Source: Rhodanobacter sp. 67-28
Lineage (GTDB): Bacteria; Pseudomonadota; Gammaproteobacteria; Xanthomonadales; Rhodanobacteraceae
Length of the DNA stretch: 45,512 nt
Reading direction: 5' to 3'
Assembly: GCA_001898415.1 (NCBI GenBank)
Contig: MKTU01000069.1
Span: forward strand, 1-45,512
The translations under genes were made by a program, and so were the position numbers. The notes under the pieces are model-generated. The model worked only from the letters and a program-made list of their open reading frames with translations, did no database searches and had not been told where the DNA came from. How positions within the stretch are numbered: position 1 is the stretch's first letter; the number at the start of each line of letters is the position of its first letter. This document shows, in pieces, positions 34,601-42,934 of the stretch.

Positions 34601-36607
34601 CGCCTGGCTGCGCTGGCGTACACCGACAGCCGCTACGGCAACGCCGACGGCGCGGTCACCGTGCGTGCGCCGCTGGTGGTCGAGCCGAGCACGCCGCGGG
34701 TGATGGCGGCCGGCGACCAGGCGATGATCAGCCTCGATCTGAAGAACCTGTCCGGCAAGGACGGCACCGCGAAAGTGAGCGTCAAGGGCGGCGGCCCGAT
34801 CACGGTGGACAAGGCTGCGCAGAGCGTGTCGCTGAAGGACGGCGCCGGCACCACCCTGCACATGCCGGTCACCGCCGGCGCGGGCGCCGCGGTGGCGACG
34901 GTGGACATCCACGCCGAGCTCAACGATTACAGCGTGGACCGCCACTTCGAATTTGCGGTGCGCCCGGCCTGGCCGGAAACGGTAAGCACCACGCCCATGG
35001 CGCTGGAGGCCGGCAAGCCCGAGCACCTCGGCGCCGCCGCGATCGCCGGCCTGTTGCCGGCCACGGTGAACGCGCGGATCACCCTGAGCACCTTGCCGCC
35101 GCTGCCGTACGCGGCTGCGCTGCGCGACATGCTGCGCTACCCGTACGGCTGCATCGAGCAGACCACCAGCAAGGGCTACGCCGCGCTGATCCTGGACGGC
35201 CCCACGGCCAAGGCGCTGGGTGCGCAAGTGATGAGCGACGACGTGCGCAAGGCCGCGGTGGACGGCGCACTGTCGCGGATCGCCTCGTTCCAGGCCAGCA
35301 ACGGCCACTTCAGCTTCTGGGGCGGCACCAGCCCGATCGTCACCTTCACCACGCCGTACGTGGTCGACTTCATGCTGGACGCGCGCGACGCCGGCTTCGC
35401 GGTACCGCAGGACGTGCTGCAGAAAGCGCTGCAGCGGCTCAACGACGACCTGCTCGCCGGCGGCCACCCGTACTACGAGTACGAGCAGCACGACCACCTG
35501 CGCATCGCCGACGAGGCGTACTCCGGCTTCGTGCTGGCGCGCGTCAACCGCGCGCCGCTGGGCACGCTGCGCGCGATCTTCGACAACGAACGGCAGAAGC
35601 TGGTCGCGCCGCTGCCGCTGGTGCACCTGGGCATCGCGCTGAAGCTGATGGGAGACACCGAGCGCGCGCAGAAGGCCGTGGACGAGGCGTTCGCGTGGGG
35701 CAAGGAGCGCCCGTGGTACGTCGGCGATTACGGCTCGGACCTGCGCGACCTGGCGCTGATGGTCGCGCTCACCCACACCTACGGCATGAGCAAGCCCGCC
35801 TATGACGCCAAGCTGGTCGACTGGGCGCGCAACGCCAGCGCGAACGTGCGCCAGCGCCAGCAGCAGGACAAGGATTACCGCTGGTCGTGGTCGTACCTGA
35901 GCACGCAGGAGCAGGCGGCGATCGCCCGCGTGGCGGCGGCATTCGATGCGAAAAGCAATGCGCCGCTGGCCGCCACGCTCACGGTGAACGGCAAGACCGA
36001 ATCTGCCCCGGACCAGCGCGTGTGGAGCCGCGCGCTCAGCGTGGCCGAGCTCAACGCCGGGGTCAGCGTGCAGCCGACCAGCGACGCGGCGATCTTCGCC
36101 ACGCTCGACGTCGCCGGCATCCCACGGCAGGCACCGCCGGCCGACGACAGCCAGATCGACGTGCGGCGCAGCTACTTCACCACCGACGGCAAGCCGTGGA
36201 GCGGCAGCCAGCTGAAGGAGGGCGACACGCTGATCGTCGAACTGAGCATCGAGGCGCGCATGAACGTCCCCGACGCCCTGGTCACCGATCTGCTGCCGGG
36301 CGGGCTGGAGGTGGAGAACCTCAACCTGGGCGGCGCGCAGTCGTGGTCCGGCGTGGTGATCGACGGCATCGAACTGGACCAGCACGCCGCCGCCGCGCAG
36401 ATCGTGCACGAGGAGTACCGCGACGACCGTTACGCCGCCGCCCTCAACCTCAGTCGTGGCGACAAGGCCCGCGTGTTCTACCTGGTGCGCGCGGTGACGC
36501 CGGGCACGTACACCGTGCCGCCGCCGCTGGTCGAGGACATGTACCGCCCGGCGATTCGCGGCATCGGCAAGGTCGAACCGGCGAAGATCACCGTGGTCGA
36601 ACCGTAG
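31622..36607 (+). CDS. Bacterial alpha-2-macroglobulin lipoprotein
   Basis: A 1661-aa periplasmic protease trap of the YfhM/ECAM type. The lipoprotein signal MYARSFARFARVWPVLLSGL continues LLVAC, so Cys27 would be lipidated. A chain of macroglobulin domains follows (e.g. DLYRPGETLRASALLRDDDG), with the bait region in the middle, then the thioester motif YGCIEQTTS and the terpenoid-cyclase-like domain around it. The intact Cys and Gln imply a functional thioester able to capture attacking proteases. AGGGAGAG before the ATG fixes the start. The next gene, pbpC, is the usual partner: A2M is thought to protect the envelope while PBP1C repairs it. Length matches E. coli YfhM (about 1650). Confidence 0.95.
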   Translation: MYARSFARFARVWPVLLSGLLLVACGRGHDGHPPTLQGAPGTAASAAPAPAATSFALLSASSRSSDSRTALTLRFNAALASAQAFDALIAVTGPNGEVVSGSWSLDNDGKTLNFPFVQANTRYAVQLKAGLLAADGRTLGHAVKHDVYSGNLPAAVGFASHGSVLPARGTRGLPLVSMNVHDADVEFFRVREDALSDLFCAYPRNGHRDSYELDHDVAYYNSCGEGDERRSRMPITEIADSVYANHYTLGGEPNERTVTYLPVQNIRELAQPGVYMAVVKAGGTFKDGYDTATFFVSDLGLHLRVYRDNVLLHVASLRDGTPVNAVDIEIRDAAGRSKLKASTGADGNALLAYKIKAADVLVARHGKDVSVLPFNRPALDVSNFDISGRKQAPFEVYAWSGRDLYRPGETLRASALLRDDDGKPMKAQSLFVRVKQPDGRTLVEKRLEPQQLNYFELSQAIPADAPTGLWQLEFRLDPSAKETVQAFPFHVEEFLPERLKVELSSPQSRLAPGEPLKLKVASSYLYGAPADGNRFTAKLLVAPEVHPLEKMKDTFFGNPLVELPKSADDVVDAKLDAQGVLEQDVALPDDVKPVAPLAVTLSGSVYESGGRAVTRLLKRTYWPADALVGVRPLFDPKQGAESESPVGFEIMRANADGELVAGSHLKVRLQRELRDFYWLYERDGGWQSNANQRLQLIEEKDVDVAAGKSAQVEFPVQWGSYRVEVYDPATKLTTVFPFFAGYSWDDENLGKEARPDKVKLQLDKARYHAGDTMKVTVTPPQPGPGVLLVESDHLLYTKNIDAKAGATFEIPVTKEWERHDVYVTALVFRGGEAAEHTTPARAMGVEYVAMDRNDRRIPLKLDAPALMRPGNPLEVGVQATGLAGQQAFVTLSAVDQGVLNITDYPVPDAWAWLFAKRALSVDAYDLYSRIIEAMDGAEAKLRYGGDMSGAALPKATRLNPKVQIVDLFAGPVAFDAQGRATLHVDVPDFNGSLRLAALAYTDSRYGNADGAVTVRAPLVVEPSTPRVMAAGDQAMISLDLKNLSGKDGTAKVSVKGGGPITVDKAAQSVSLKDGAGTTLHMPVTAGAGAAVATVDIHAELNDYSVDRHFEFAVRPAWPETVSTTPMALEAGKPEHLGAAAIAGLLPATVNARITLSTLPPLPYAAALRDMLRYPYGCIEQTTSKGYAALILDGPTAKALGAQVMSDDVRKAAVDGALSRIASFQASNGHFSFWGGTSPIVTFTTPYVVDFMLDARDAGFAVPQDVLQKALQRLNDDLLAGGHPYYEYEQHDHLRIADEAYSGFVLARVNRAPLGTLRAIFDNERQKLVAPLPLVHLGIALKLMGDTERAQKAVDEAFAWGKERPWYVGDYGSDLRDLALMVALTHTYGMSKPAYDAKLVDWARNASANVRQRQQQDKDYRWSWSYLSTQEQAAIARVAAAFDAKSNAPLAATLTVNGKTESAPDQRVWSRALSVAELNAGVSVQPTSDAAIFATLDVAGIPRQAPPADDSQIDVRRSYFTTDGKPWSGSQLKEGDTLIVELSIEARMNVPDALVTDLLPGGLEVENLNLGGAQSWSGVVIDGIELDQHAAAAQIVHEEYRDDRYAAALNLSRGDKARVFYLVRAVTPGTYTVPPPLVEDMYRPAIRGIGKVEPAKITVVEP

Positions 36608-36677
36608 GAGCTCGCCCCGGGGGGGTGATGCTCCCGGGTGGCTCTTGGAACAGAAAGGCTGGTTGGAGTCGCGGCAT

Positions 36678-36775
36678 GCCCTTCGACTTCGGCCTGCGGC
36701 CTACGCTCAGGGCGAACGGTGTGGAAGACCGTTCACCCTGAGCGTAGCTCGCGTCAGCGAGCGAAGTCGAAGGGC
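36678..36775. repeat. Long inverted repeat between the A2M gene and pbpC
   Basis: Outer arms GCCCTTCGACTTCG (36678-36691) and CGAAGTCGAAGGGC (36762-36775) are perfect; inner arms CCTACGCTCAGGGCGAACGG and the near-complement CCGTTCACCCTGAGCGTAG form the core of a hairpin nearly 100 nt long. This sequence family is a common intergenic palindrome in Xanthomonadales-like genomes. The right arm contains GAAGGG, which is positioned 7 bp before the pbpC ATG. Confidence 0.8.
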
Positions 36776-36781
36776 CCCACC

Positions 36782-39145
36782 ATGACCAACGCCAACCCGT
36801 TCCGCCGAAGATCCCGCCTCAAGCACGGGCTACGTGTCTTCGCGATTGTCTTCATCGGCGCCGTGCTCGTCGCGTTCGCCCTCGACCGCCTGTTCCCGCT
36901 GCATTTGCCCGCGCCCGACACCGGCAGCACGGTGGTGCTGGCACGCGACGGCACGCCGCTGCGCGCGTTTGCCGACAGCGACGGCGTGTGGCGTTACCCG
37001 ACCACGGCGAAGCAGGTCTCGCCGCTGTACCTGAAAGCGCTGCTGACCTACGAGGACCGCTGGTTCTACCGCCATCCCGGCGTCAATCCCTACGCCTTGC
37101 TGCGCGGTCTCGCCGGCGGCCTGCGCCATGGCCGCATCGTCTCGGGCGGTTCGACGCTGACCATGCAGGTGGCGCGGATCATCGAACCGATCCCGCACAG
37201 CTTCCGCGGCAAGCTGGTGCAGATCTTCCGCGCGCTGCAGCTGGAAGTGCACCTGAGCAAGCCGCAGATCCTCGACCTGTACCTCAACCACGCGCCGTTC
37301 GGCGGTCCGATCGAAGGTGTCGAGGCGGCCTCGTGGGCGTACCTGGGCAAGCCGGCCAGCCGGCTGTCGCACGCCGAGGCGGCGCTGCTGGCGGTACTGC
37401 CGCAATCGCCGAGCCGGCTGCGGCCGGATCGCCATCCCGAGGCGGCGCGCGCCGCGCGCGACAAGGTGCTGCGTCGCATGCGCGACCTCGGCGTGTGGAG
37501 CGCGGCGCAGGTGCGCGACGCGGCGATCGAACCGGTGGTGGCGCGTTCGCTGCGCGCGCCGTTGTCCGCGGCCTTGCTGGCCGAACGCCTGCACCGCGCA
37601 CAGCCGCAGGCGCGGCGCATCCGCAGCACCATCGACGCCAACCTGCAGCGCGCCGCCGAGGATCGGGTCAGCGCGTATCTTTCGCGCCTGCCGGCACACA
37701 CCTCGGCGGCGCTGCTGGTGGTCGACAACGCGACGCTGGAGGCGCGCATCTACGTCGGCACCAGCGACTTCGCCGATCCGCAGCGGCACGGCTACATCGA
37801 CATGGTGAACGCGCCGCGCTCGCCCGGCTCGACGCTGAAGCCGTTCCTGTACGGCCTGGCGCTGGACGACGGCCTGATCCACTCGCAGAGCCTGCTGGTC
37901 GACGCGCCGCAGGATTTCGGCGGCTACAAGCCGGGCAATTTCGACGAGGCGTTCTCCGGCCCGGTCAGCGCCGCCGAGGCGCTGCAGCGCTCGCTCAACG
38001 TGCCGGCGGTGGACGTGCTGGACCGGGTCGGGCCGAACCGCTTCGTGGCGCGGCTGGCCAACGGCGGCGTCGACCTCGGCCTCCCCGCGGGCGCGCAACC
38101 GAACCTGTCGATCATCCTCGGCGGCGCCTCCACCCGACTGGAGAACCTGGTCGGCGCGTACACCGCGTTCGCCAATGGCGGCATCGCCGGCACGCCGCGC
38201 TACACCACGGAACAACCGGCGCGCCCACGCCGGCTACTGTCGCCCGGCGCGGCGTGGATCATCCGCGACATCCTCGCCAGCAACCCGGCCGACGTCGAAG
38301 GCGGCCCGCTCGCCGGCGCGATCAACCGGCACGCCACGGTGGCGTGGAAGACCGGCACCAGCTACGGCTACCGCGACGCCTGGTCGATCGGCGTCACCGA
38401 CCGCTGGACCGTCGGCGTGTGGATCGGCCGTCCCGACGGCACGCCGTCGCCCGGCCAGTACGGTGCGGTGACCGCGCTGCCGCTGCTGTTCCAGATCGTC
38501 GACATGCTGCCCTCGCGCGGCGGCCACGCCCGCGCGCAGCCGGCCAGCGTCAGCCGGCGCGACATCTGCTGGCCGCTGGGCGGCGCGGCGGAGAACACCC
38601 CGCCCGACCTGTGCCGCCAGCGCCGCAGCGCCTGGGTGCTCGACGACGCCTTGCCGCCCACCTTCGCCGAACGCGATCTCGGCGCGTGGTCCGCCGGCCT
38701 GCTCCGCTTGCGCGTCAATGCGAAAGGCCAGCGCCTCAGCGGCGCCTGCCACGCCGCGCACGAACGCACGATCCAGCTCGCGCGCTGGCCCGCGCTGGCC
38801 ACGCCGTGGCTCCGCGTCGACGACCGCGCCGCTGCGGCGCTGCCGCCGCTCGCCCCCGGCTGCGCACCCGATTCGCTGGACCGCGCCACGCCGATCCGCA
38901 TCGCCGGCTTGGCCAGCGGCGTCACCCTGCGCCGCGCGCCGAACAGCGACCAGCCGCTGCGCGTGACCCTGCGCGCCCTCGGTGCCGAGGGCGAAGTGCA
39001 ATGGCTGCTCGACGGCCGCCTGCAAGGCAGCAGCGTGGGCGCCGCCGTACAATCCCTCGTGCTGCACCGGCCCGGCCCGCACACCGTCACCGCGCTGACC
39101 CGGGACGGCGCCTTCAGCGCCGTGCGCTTCCGTGTGGCGGACTGA
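36782..39145 (+). CDS. pbpC: Penicillin-binding protein 1C
   Basis: A 787-aa bifunctional-type peptidoglycan synthase. One membrane helix (about 18-38) anchors it in the inner membrane. The glycosyltransferase domain has EDRWFYRHPGVNPYALLRGL and SGGSTLTMQVARI; the transpeptidase domain has the SxxK serine in SPGSTLKPFLYGLA, SLN in SLNVPAVDVL and the KTGTS box. The C-terminal BiPBP_C domain is present (ITLR/GEVQWLLDGRLQGSS). It follows the alpha-2-macroglobulin gene, its usual neighbour. The ribosome site GAAGGG is provided by the inverted repeat upstream. Start ATG 36782 matches the usual short basic N-terminus; the open frame upstream lies in the repeat. Confidence 0.95.
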   Translation: MTNANPFRRRSRLKHGLRVFAIVFIGAVLVAFALDRLFPLHLPAPDTGSTVVLARDGTPLRAFADSDGVWRYPTTAKQVSPLYLKALLTYEDRWFYRHPGVNPYALLRGLAGGLRHGRIVSGGSTLTMQVARIIEPIPHSFRGKLVQIFRALQLEVHLSKPQILDLYLNHAPFGGPIEGVEAASWAYLGKPASRLSHAEAALLAVLPQSPSRLRPDRHPEAARAARDKVLRRMRDLGVWSAAQVRDAAIEPVVARSLRAPLSAALLAERLHRAQPQARRIRSTIDANLQRAAEDRVSAYLSRLPAHTSAALLVVDNATLEARIYVGTSDFADPQRHGYIDMVNAPRSPGSTLKPFLYGLALDDGLIHSQSLLVDAPQDFGGYKPGNFDEAFSGPVSAAEALQRSLNVPAVDVLDRVGPNRFVARLANGGVDLGLPAGAQPNLSIILGGASTRLENLVGAYTAFANGGIAGTPRYTTEQPARPRRLLSPGAAWIIRDILASNPADVEGGPLAGAINRHATVAWKTGTSYGYRDAWSIGVTDRWTVGVWIGRPDGTPSPGQYGAVTALPLLFQIVDMLPSRGGHARAQPASVSRRDICWPLGGAAENTPPDLCRQRRSAWVLDDALPPTFAERDLGAWSAGLLRLRVNAKGQRLSGACHAAHERTIQLARWPALATPWLRVDDRAAAALPPLAPGCAPDSLDRATPIRIAGLASGVTLRRAPNSDQPLRVTLRALGAEGEVQWLLDGRLQGSSVGAAVQSLVLHRPGPHTVTALTRDGAFSAVRFRVAD

Positions 39146-39267
39146 GATCGCATCCGCGTGAACCTCGCGCCGCCGGCGTGGTCAACGAGCCGCACGACCG
39201 GGCGAATTGCGCGCCAGAATGGAAACCGGGCGTCGTGTTGCCGCTTTCTCCCCGTACCGGAGTCTCC

Positions 39268-39954
39268 ATGCGCATCCTGCTGGTGGAAGACGATCCCTCC
39301 ATCGCCGAGGGCATCCGCGCTTCGCTGCGCCAGGGCGGCCACGCCGTCGACCACGTGGCGGACGGCAGCCAGGCGGACGCCGCGCTGCGCGATCACGGCT
39401 ACGACCTGCTGGTGCTGGACCTGGGCCTGCCGGGGCTGGATGGCAGCGAGGTGCTGCAGCGCCTGCGCCGCCGCGGCAAGGGCCTGCCGGTGCTGGTGGT
39501 GACCGCGCGCGACGGCCTGGCCGAACGCATCCGCGTGCTCGACCTGGGCGCCGACGACTACCTGGTCAAGCCGTTCGCGCTGAGCGAGTTCGAGGCGCGC
39601 GTGCGCGCCTTGCTGCGCCGGGCCAGCAGCCAGGGCAAGCCGGAACTGCAACTGGGCCGGCTGCGGCTGGACCTGCCCGGCCACCGCGCCTGGGTCGACC
39701 GCCGGCCGCTGGAGCTGACCGCGCGCGAGTTCGGCCTGCTCGAGGCGCTGGCGCTGCGCGCCGATCGCGTCACCAGTCGCGCGCAACTGATCGAGGCGCT
39801 GTGCGACTGGGACCAGGAACTGACCGACAACGGGCTGGACATCGCCATCCATCGCCTGCGCCGCAAGCTGGACGGCAGCGGCACCGGCGTGCGCACCATC
39901 CGCGGCCTGGGCTATCTGCTGGAGGAGCTGGCCGACGCCGGCGGCACCGCATGA
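39268..39954 (+). CDS. OmpR/PhoB-type response regulator, TctD-like
   Basis: A 228-aa two-component regulator. The receiver domain has the acidic pair EDD (residues 7-9), phosphoacceptor Asp51 in LLVLDLGLPG, the switch Thr in VVTARD and the conserved Lys in DYLVKPF. The C-terminal winged helix ends in IHRLRRKLDG and VRTIRGLGYLLE, typical of OmpR-type DNA-binding domains. GGAG sits 7 bp before the ATG. The stop overlaps the sensor kinase start (ATGA). As the first gene of the operon ending in an ABC export system, it most likely controls that system, including its own synthesis. Confidence 0.95.
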   Translation: MRILLVEDDPSIAEGIRASLRQGGHAVDHVADGSQADAALRDHGYDLLVLDLGLPGLDGSEVLQRLRRRGKGLPVLVVTARDGLAERIRVLDLGADDYLVKPFALSEFEARVRALLRRASSQGKPELQLGRLRLDLPGHRAWVDRRPLELTAREFGLLEALALRADRVTSRAQLIEALCDWDQELTDNGLDIAIHRLRRKLDGSGTGVRTIRGLGYLLEELADAGGTA

Positions 39955-41357
39955 AACGCCCCGCGCCCATGCGCCCCAGCCTGCGTCGGCGGCTGCTGGT
40001 GTTCCTGCTGATTCCGATGGCCACGCTGCTGCTGCTCGATGCGCTGCTGAGCTACGGCGTGGCGCTGGCCTACGCCAACCGGGTGCACGACCGCGACCTG
40101 GCCGACGATGCGCGCACCCTCGCCAAGCTGCTGCAGAACAACCCGCTGGGCGGCCGGCTGTCGCGGCAGGCGCGTTTCCTGCTCGAATACGATCCGGACG
40201 GACGCAGCTATTTCAGCGTGCGCAGTTCCAGCCAGGGCCTGCTCGCCGGCGATGACCGGTTGGCCGCGTCACCGACGCCGACCGCCGCCGGCCTGCCCGC
40301 GCTGTACGACACCCGCCTGGACGGCCACGCGCTGCGCGCGGCCACCGTGCGCGAAGACATGCCGGGCGATGCCGCCGGCCAGCTCACCGTCACCGTGGCC
40401 GAGACGCTGCACGACCGTCGCGAACAGGCCCGCGAGATCCTGCTGCTGGCCGTGGTGATGCAGACCCTGCTGATCGTCTGCGTGCTGTCGCTGGTCTGGT
40501 TCGGCGTGCGTCGCGGCCTGCGCGTGCTCGATCCGCTGACCGCGCGGCTGGCCGCCCGCTCGAACGAACTCACCCCGATCGACGGCCCCGACGTGCCGCA
40601 GGAGATCCAGCCGCTCACGCGCACCATCGACGCGCTGTTCGGGCGACTGCGCGACATGCTGGCGCTGCACGACCGTTTCATCGCCGATGCCGCGCACCAG
40701 CTGCGCACGCCGCTGGCCGGCCTGAGCCTGCACGCCGACCGCGCGCTGGCCGATCCCAGCCCGGCGAACCAGGCCGACGCGCTCGCCCATATCCAGCGGT
40801 TGACCCGGCGCGCCGCGCGCACCGCCTCGCAACTGCTGGCGCTGACCCGCGCGCAGGCGGCGCCGCCGGAGGGTGGCGAGCAGCGCCTGATCGACCTGGC
40901 CCGGCGGGTACCCGAGATGGTCGCCCAGCGCGTGCACGAGGCGATTCGCGCGGGCATCGACCTCGGCTACGAGGGCGGCACGCCGCCGCTGTGGGTGCTC
41001 GGCGAACCCGCCGGCGTGCAGGATCTGCTCGACAACCTGATCGACAACGCGGTGCGCTACGCCGGCCATGGCAGCGAGATCACCGTGCGGCTGCGCGCGC
41101 GCGACGATGGCGGCGCCAGCCTGCTGGTCGAGGACAACGGTCCGGGCGTGCCGCCGGACCTGCTGCCGCGGCTGAGCGAGCGCTTCTTTCGCGTCGGCGC
41201 CAGCGCCGAGCCCGGCAGCGGGCTGGGCCTGGCCATCGTGCAGCACATCGCCGGTCGCCATGGTGCCGAGCTGGTCTTCCGCAACATCGAGCCGCACGGC
41301 CTGCAGGTGTCCGTGCATTTCCCGCCGGTGTCCCATGCGGTGGACGCGCCGCCATGA
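39951..41357 (+). CDS. TctE/QseC-type sensor histidine kinase
   Basis: A 468-aa inner-membrane kinase. The N-terminus has a helix at about 12-38 (RLLVFLLIPMATLLLLDALL), a periplasmic region resembling the 2CSK_N sensor of TctE (DRDLADDARTLAKLLQN), a second helix at about 163-185, and a HAMP-like linker. The H-box is AAHQLRTPLAGL with His249; the ATPase has an N-box (DNLIDNAVRYAGHG), DNGPGVPP and GSGLGLAIV. It overlaps the regulator gene by 4 bp, and the next frame starts at the stop codon. The signal is unknown; TctE relatives sense carboxylates, but the export cargo here suggests an envelope or antimicrobial cue. Confidence 0.93.
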   Translation: MKRPAPMRPSLRRRLLVFLLIPMATLLLLDALLSYGVALAYANRVHDRDLADDARTLAKLLQNNPLGGRLSRQARFLLEYDPDGRSYFSVRSSSQGLLAGDDRLAASPTPTAAGLPALYDTRLDGHALRAATVREDMPGDAAGQLTVTVAETLHDRREQAREILLLAVVMQTLLIVCVLSLVWFGVRRGLRVLDPLTARLAARSNELTPIDGPDVPQEIQPLTRTIDALFGRLRDMLALHDRFIADAAHQLRTPLAGLSLHADRALADPSPANQADALAHIQRLTRRAARTASQLLALTRAQAAPPEGGEQRLIDLARRVPEMVAQRVHEAIRAGIDLGYEGGTPPLWVLGEPAGVQDLLDNLIDNAVRYAGHGSEITVRLRARDDGGASLLVEDNGPGVPPDLLPRLSERFFRVGASAEPGSGLGLAIVQHIAGRHGAELVFRNIEPHGLQVSVHFPPVSHAVDAPP

Positions 41358-41476
41358 ACGCCTCCGTGGCCGGCGCCGCGGGCGATAAGGCCGGCGAAAG
41401 ATTCGCACCCCACAATGGGGCTCCGACTTCTGCCCCGGCCCCCGCCCACGTGCTGCGCGGGCGGCCCCCCTGGAAC

Positions 41477-42934
41477 ATGCCCGCCGAGTTCGCCCGCCTG
41501 AACCCCGCTGCATCCGGCCCATGCAGGCGCACCCGCCTGCTGTTGCCCGCGCTGCTGCTGTGCGTGCTGGCCGGCTGCGCCGAACCGCTGCCGAAGCTGG
41601 CGCCGCCGCAGTCCGCCCAGTGGCGGCATGCGACCGCCTCCGCGCCGGCGGCGACAACCGACCCCGCGCTCTGGTGGCAGGCGTTCCACGATCCGGCGCT
41701 CGATGCGCTGGTCGAGCGTGCGCTGGCCGACAACCTCGACGTGGCGCAGGCGGTCGAGCGCTTGCGCGCGGCGCGCATCCTGCGCCGGCACGCCACCGAT
41801 CGTTATCGGCCCGGCCTGAGCGCGCGCACCGACGAGGCGATCGATCCGGACGCCAGTGCCTCGTTCTTCGTCGCCGGCTTCGACGCCAGCTGGGAACTGG
41901 GCCTGTTCGGCCGCGCCGAGGGCAGCCGCCGCGTGGCGCAGGGCGAGCTGGACGCCGGCGTCGCCGACCTGCGCGCGGCGCGGGTCAGCCTGGTCGCCGA
42001 GGTGGTGCGCGAATGGATCGGCCTGCGCACCGCGCAGCGACAGGAGCAATTGCTGCAGCAGGTGGCCGCCGAGCGCGCGCGCGCCTGGCAGTTGCTGCAG
42101 GCCCGCCAGCGCCTGCAACTGGCCGCCCCTGCCGCGGTGGATCAGGCCGCGGCCGCCAGCGCGCAGGCCGCGGCCGCGCTGGCGGCACCGCGCCAGGCGA
42201 TCGACGCCAGCGCCCAGCGGCTGGCCGTGCTGCTCGGTCGCGAGCAGCCCGATCCGGCCTGGCTGCAGCGCGCGCCGCCGCCCGAGCTGGGTGCATGGCG
42301 GCTCGACGCCACCCCCGCCGATCTCTTGCGCACGCGTCCGGAGATCGCCCGCGCCGAGGCCGACGTGCTGCGCGCCGCCGGCGAACTGGCGCTGGCCCAC
42401 GCCGACATGTTCCCCAGCATCGGCATCGGCGGCTCGCTGGCGTGGGCTACCGACATCAACAACAACCACCGTTTCTCCACCACGCCCAACGCGATCACCT
42501 CGTTCGGCCCGAGGATCAGCATCCCGCTGTTCGACTGGGGCATGCGGGTAGCGGCGCACCATGCCAGCGCGCACCAGCTCAAGGCCAGCGTGCTGGCCTA
42601 TCGGCAGGCGGTGCTGCAGGGTGTGGCCGAGGTGGAGACGGCGCTCGGCAGCCTGCACCAGGAGGGCGAGCGCGAGCGCCACGACCAGGCCGCGTGGCAG
42701 GCGTTGCAACACGCCGACCAGGTGCTGCGCCAGCGCGTGGCGCTGCACCTGGACAGCCCGCTGCAGCAGCTCGACGGCCGCATCGCCACGACCCAGGCGG
42801 CGCTGGAACTGGACGACGCGCGCGCCGCCCGCGCGCTGGCCTACGTGGCCTTGTTCAAGGCGCTCGGCGGCGCGCCGCCTCCGGCGGCAACGACGGCGCC
42901 GACTGCCGCGGCCAGTGCAGCGGCGCCGCGCTGA
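41477..42934 (+). CDS. NodT/TolC-type outer membrane factor lipoprotein of the ABC exporter
   Basis: Outer membrane channel, 485 aa from ATG 41477. The lipoprotein signal is RTRLLLPALLLCVLAGC, Cys34 being the lipidation site, followed by WWQAFHDPALDALVERALAD and ISIPLFDWGMRVAAHH, which are standard OEP phrases. An alternative ATG at 41354 overlaps the kinase stop (ATGA) and would give 526 aa, but it places about 60 residues before the signal peptide. The 120 bp between them looks intergenic: it has a CCCCA-CAA-TGGGG hairpin (41408-41420). The gene ends overlapping the permease start (TGATG). The C-terminus is Ala/Thr/Pro rich. Confidence 0.88.
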   Translation: MPAEFARLNPAASGPCRRTRLLLPALLLCVLAGCAEPLPKLAPPQSAQWRHATASAPAATTDPALWWQAFHDPALDALVERALADNLDVAQAVERLRAARILRRHATDRYRPGLSARTDEAIDPDASASFFVAGFDASWELGLFGRAEGSRRVAQGELDAGVADLRAARVSLVAEVVREWIGLRTAQRQEQLLQQVAAERARAWQLLQARQRLQLAAPAAVDQAAAASAQAAAALAAPRQAIDASAQRLAVLLGREQPDPAWLQRAPPPELGAWRLDATPADLLRTRPEIARAEADVLRAAGELALAHADMFPSIGIGGSLAWATDINNNHRFSTTPNAITSFGPRISIPLFDWGMRVAAHHASAHQLKASVLAYRQAVLQGVAEVETALGSLHQEGERERHDQAAWQALQHADQVLRQRVALHLDSPLQQLDGRIATTQAALELDDARAARALAYVALFKALGGAPPPAATTAPTAAASAAAPR

